DNA from: Dicaeum eximium | Lineage: Eukaryota; Chordata; Aves; Passeriformes; Dicaeidae | Length of the DNA stretch: 64,000 bases | Assembly: GCA_013396995.1 (NCBI GenBank) | Contig: VWZP01008548.1 | Span: 744,001 to 808,000, forward strand | Direction of reading: 5' to 3' | Shown here: in pieces, positions 60,480 to 64,000 of the stretch | Layout of the letters: every line of letters begins with the position of its first letter | Numbering within the stretch: position 1 is the stretch's first letter | The notes under the pieces: model-generated | Database searches by the model: none | What the model saw: the letters and a program-made list of their open reading frames with translations, nothing else | What the model was told of the DNA's origin: nothing | Translations under genes and position numbers: made by a program

Positions 60480-63400
60480 TAAAGCAGGAAGTTGGCACGT
60501 AGAGGAGAGACTGTAGCTGGGAAGCTTTGACAGAGCAATCAAGGGCCATCAACACTTAATGGCTCTACACCAGTGGATCAATGTGCTCGCTAGCAGCAGG
60601 GCCATTGACTTTGAACAACTCTGCCCAGAAGTGGAAAGGGTGCATACTCATGTCAGCGCTGGAAAATTTGCAGCATAAGCACAGGGGGTTGAAAGAGTCA
60701 CAGTCTGTTTTAAAAGGGGAAAGCTTTTGGCCCACATGGGGAAGTTTCTCATTCAGTAGCCAGGTTCACAGTTCAGCCAGGCCAGAGGGTTGCGGGTCTC
60801 GAAGACACAGCCCAATCCCGAGTTCACTCTCTCATCGAAGGAACAGGAATGGTAAATGCTCTCTGGGATGTTGAATTGTAGGTACATTTGTGCTTTAATA
60901 CTGAAATATGAAAGTGTATATGCATATTTGAGAAATTGCATAGCTGAGTCAGTGGTTCTTCCTTTCCCTGTGCATTGTGCCTGAATGTTGCCATGAGGAA
61001 ATCCAACTACACTGCAGCGCAGAAAATTTTTTCAAAAATTTCCAAGTCAAATTTTTCTAGCCAGCTGTGTCTCAAGGAGGCTCATGCACAGGTTTTACAG
61101 TGTTATCAGAAACACCATATGGTGTTCCATTACATAAAGAGGATCTGACTTGATTGTGCACTAAAAAAGTTTATCCAAGAAAGTTGCCTGGAATTTATGA
61201 TCAGCCATTAGCTAGTGTTAGATGTAGAAACGTGTGGGATCCAGATTCAATCCAGAACTGATAGAGGGCAAGGGAAATCTTGACAAGTCTATGTACAAGA
61301 AGAGGACGTTTGGGTTTTATATTTGCATGACAAAACAAACAAACAAACAAGACCCAAAAAAAAAGTTGTGCACAGGTGCATGTATTTTCTTCTGACTAGA
61401 AAAATTCAATGATGTGACAGTTGCTTAGGTAATTGAATATTTTATTTAAGAGCTGAAGAAACACCTCGTAAATGGACTATGAGGGTGAAATTCACTACTT
61501 TGTGCAAAATGTCTGTGAAATTGGATGTCTGAAGGCATGTAATGGGTAAAAGGTACACTAGATTCAGAGACAGAACATGCTTGGGAAAAAAGGTTGTTAA
61601 TGGAATGTGGTCATTAGGGTGGGACTGTTTCAGGGGATAGGTATGTTTTCAACAGTGGATTTCAAATGATATATCACAGAGAAGTACAGAGATTGACTGG
61701 TTTTAAAAAAGAAACATTTATATAATACAGCCAAACCCTACAGCTTGTGGGCACTGATATCCCATCAACACATCACAAGCTTTTTATTTAATTGAGTGTG
61801 ATTTAGGAAAAAGCATTTAGAACACAGTCTGCTCCATCACATCAAATCAATTCAAATTAACAGACCAATGTTTCAGCTGTAAACTGATGCTAATTGAGGA
61901 CAAGATGCTAGAAGTTACAAGGCACCTCTTGCAAGCTTTAAAGAACTTCGATTTCTGTTTACTTCAGAGGGAGCAGAGTCATGATCCATATCTTTCACAA
62001 AAAATTTGGATCTTTGTTGGATCTTTTTCAGGTCTTATGCAGTTACTCTCACTGTAAGGTCTGTGTTTGCTGCAATTGTAAGTAAATGTTTAACCAACTC
62101 TTACGTAACAATCTGAATAGGTGTTGATTAGGCATGTAATGAAATCAAGTGTGTTCTTCAATAGATGGTAATTTTTGGTGTTATTATCCAGTGACATTAT
62201 TTAAAGGAATTTTTTTCCTTTGAGACAATTAAATATAGCTCTGTCAGAAGTGGTTATTGTGGAAATCCTTTTGTAATATTTAATTCTCTAATGCTACTTG
62301 AGTAATTAACAATAACAACAAGAAGGAAATTGCCAAATGATGAGTTAATATAATTTTCTTATTTTCTTTGTATTCTTTTTTTTTTCCTTCCCTCCAACTA
62401 AAATCCAGAGGAACAAGCCGTTTGTTGGGTCAGATTTGACAAATGGATGTGCAGTCCCTGTTACCAGGGTTACAAATGATGGCCATCTTCTTTCAAAATC
62501 ATAGAAACAAGACTACAACAAACATAAATTACCTATAATTTTCTTATTCCAATAATTCAAATTCACATTTCCATTACTGGGGATGAGTAAAGGAAAGTAT
62601 GATTCATGTTGCAGTGAAGAGCTATTAAGGTCTAAGATTACTTAGGCTTTGAGTGAAAGGTGCCTGTTACTATAAATGTGGAAAGCTAAAATAAAATACT
62701 TGGCCAGATTAGAAGATGTGTTTAAGATCTTTGCAACTATTGGACTGGTAATGTGTGTAACTATTTGACATTTTACCATCTTTCTAAATTTTCTAGTTTG
62801 TTACTCAAACATTGAAATCAGTCTTATTTTCAATCAGGTCTAAGTATTATAGGTGATATCCCCCCACCAAAAAAAAAAAAAAAGGAAAAGAAATTGAAAT
62901 AATTCTTATCTACCCCTCACTGACTTCCTAGTAGTTAGCTAGAAATTACCTTAAACATGAGGCAAGGTGTCGACAAATTAGGGAGTCCTTTTTTGAGGAT
63001 TTGTATTCATTCCATGGAGAAATAAGAGCCAGGCTTTTCTATCCTGGTCTACCCTGAAGCAGAAGGAAGCAGTGTATAAAGGACATACTTTCTGCAGCAT
63101 TTATACATCTGTGTGCTTTAGTGCATGGTGTGTCTGTAGCCAGTGCTCTAAAAATCTGGGAGTTTATCCTCACTTTGATATTTTAGAAAATAGAAATCTG
63201 TCTGTCTTCAGAGCTTCACGATATTCAAGGCAAGGCATCTCCTGCTGTGCTGCACTGCTTCATCACTTCAGAGATGGGTCATGAGTGTGAAGGTCATTGC
63301 CCTTTCTAATGAGGTAACGAGAGCCTATGGCTTTGGTACAACATTGCTCATTCTGATATCTGGAATAAAGGAAGATGTATTGGAGCTATGATTCCTCTGA

Positions 63401-64000
63401 GCCAGGAGAGTTCATCTTTAATGTCTGCACATCTGCATCTGAAATATCAGTGGACTACGGCAAAGAAACTTAGAATTTGAGTCCTTAGGCAGAAATCACA
63501 TCACCCGGGCTCACATGAATCAGAGTCTAAAGTTTTTGGGGACTTTTTTCTGTTGACTACAAAGAGAGTCTGGAGTAGCCAACTCAAACCAAGTATCTGA
63601 GTTTGATCTGACAGAACCAGTTGAGAAGACATCCCACTGTGTGATGGCACCCTCCACTGAGTTGCTGGAAATATCCTAGCCTTGGGTCAGGCCCAGAATC
63701 AAGACTAGCTCTTCAATATCCTATTTAATTTTTCTCAAACAAATCTGGCCTAAATATTTTTAAATTGAATGGTCTTAAGTTTAAATGCATTATGAATATA
63801 AAATATTTTATAATGCCTAATCAGTAATGATAAAACAGTAAAAACAGTGATTTAAGAGTAGAGAGTATGTTAATATAAATTTATATACTTAAAAGTATTT
63901 GCTGGTATGTGCATTAATAAATGCAAGAAATAACAACATTTTTAAAAATCAAAGTACTTGAAACGTTTTTTATGGTCTGGAGTGTTTTGACTGTTAATTT
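60480..64000. other. non-coding stretch to the window end
   Basis: The 60560-60860 part is somewhat richer in G+C and has unrecognised open frames on both strands; no splice pair is convincing there. The 61760-61930 part has several homeodomain cores and may be conserved. There is an (AAAC)n run at 61332-61350, a pyrimidine run near 62377 and an A run near 62868. No gene or CR1 copy is recognised. Confidence 0.5.
61332..61350. repeat. (AAAC)n microsatellite
   Basis: Four to five aaac units are seen directly. Confidence 0.85.

Noticed and set aside
60560..60870. GC-richer patch with open frames on both strands
   Set aside because: No convincing acceptor-donor pair and no recognised peptide, so it is not called as an exon.
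62868..62883. A run that might be a retrocopy tail
   Set aside because: The sequence upstream shows no processed gene or SINE structure and no target duplication.
1..64000. Search for tRNA, rRNA, CRISPR arrays, prokaryotic operons and intact viral genes
   Set aside because: No B-box-like tRNA motif with a fold, no regular repeat-spacer array and no dense gene packing was seen. No retroviral gag, pol or env blocks were recognised.

Overview
The window looks like nuclear DNA from a bird. The main evidence is a set of 5'-truncated CR1 LINE copies carrying the CR1 3' signature: an attctatga-type tail, readable on either strand, next to the last part of the ORF2 reverse-transcriptase protein. One of these (25581-26245) has wording I associate with passerine CR1 copies, but I cannot name a species. 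The rest is AT-rich, nearly free of CpG, and carries short microsatellites. I see no bacterial-style gene packing, no CRISPR array, no rRNA and no tRNA, and no protein family that I recognise apart from CR1. The most likely setting is intergenic or intronic sequence of a gene-poor region.

Layout. 1-4330 is non-coding, with (AC)n and (TG)n arrays and two doubtful exon-like stretches. A G/T-rich tract (4348-4428) leads into a small CpG island (about 4501-4712), the only one in the window. The island's right edge holds a perfect RFX-type X-box, and this is the best candidate for a promoter. 4715-20630 is non-coding, with possible exons at 6497-6546 (+) and 8051-8136 (-) and several perfect short hairpins. 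A CR1 tail lies at 20632. A GC-elevated block (24130-24870) of unknown origin is followed by a CR1 copy on the minus strand (25581-26245). 26250-33280 is AT-rich and repeat-poor. Then come a pyrimidine microsatellite (33283-33344) and two CR1 copies arranged tail to tail (33826-34262 and 34741-35030). 35030-47070 is mostly featureless, with a possible 51-nt exon and a CTCF-like site. An internally deleted CR1 lies at 47070-47738 and another CR1 at 55655-56079. A compound (AT)n/(ATGT)n array lies at 58269-58336. The right end has a 151-nt exon-like stretch with very good splice signals (60271-60421), followed by a duplicated 22-bp unit.

How it fits together. The only coherent functional story I can offer is a CpG-island promoter near 4.6 kb with an RFX site, perhaps driving a spliced transcript that could be non-coding. 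Around it lie stretches dense in homeodomain and POU cores that may be conserved enhancers. All exon calls rest on splice-signal reading alone, and some are expected by chance in 64 kb. I did not find a clear new biological system here.
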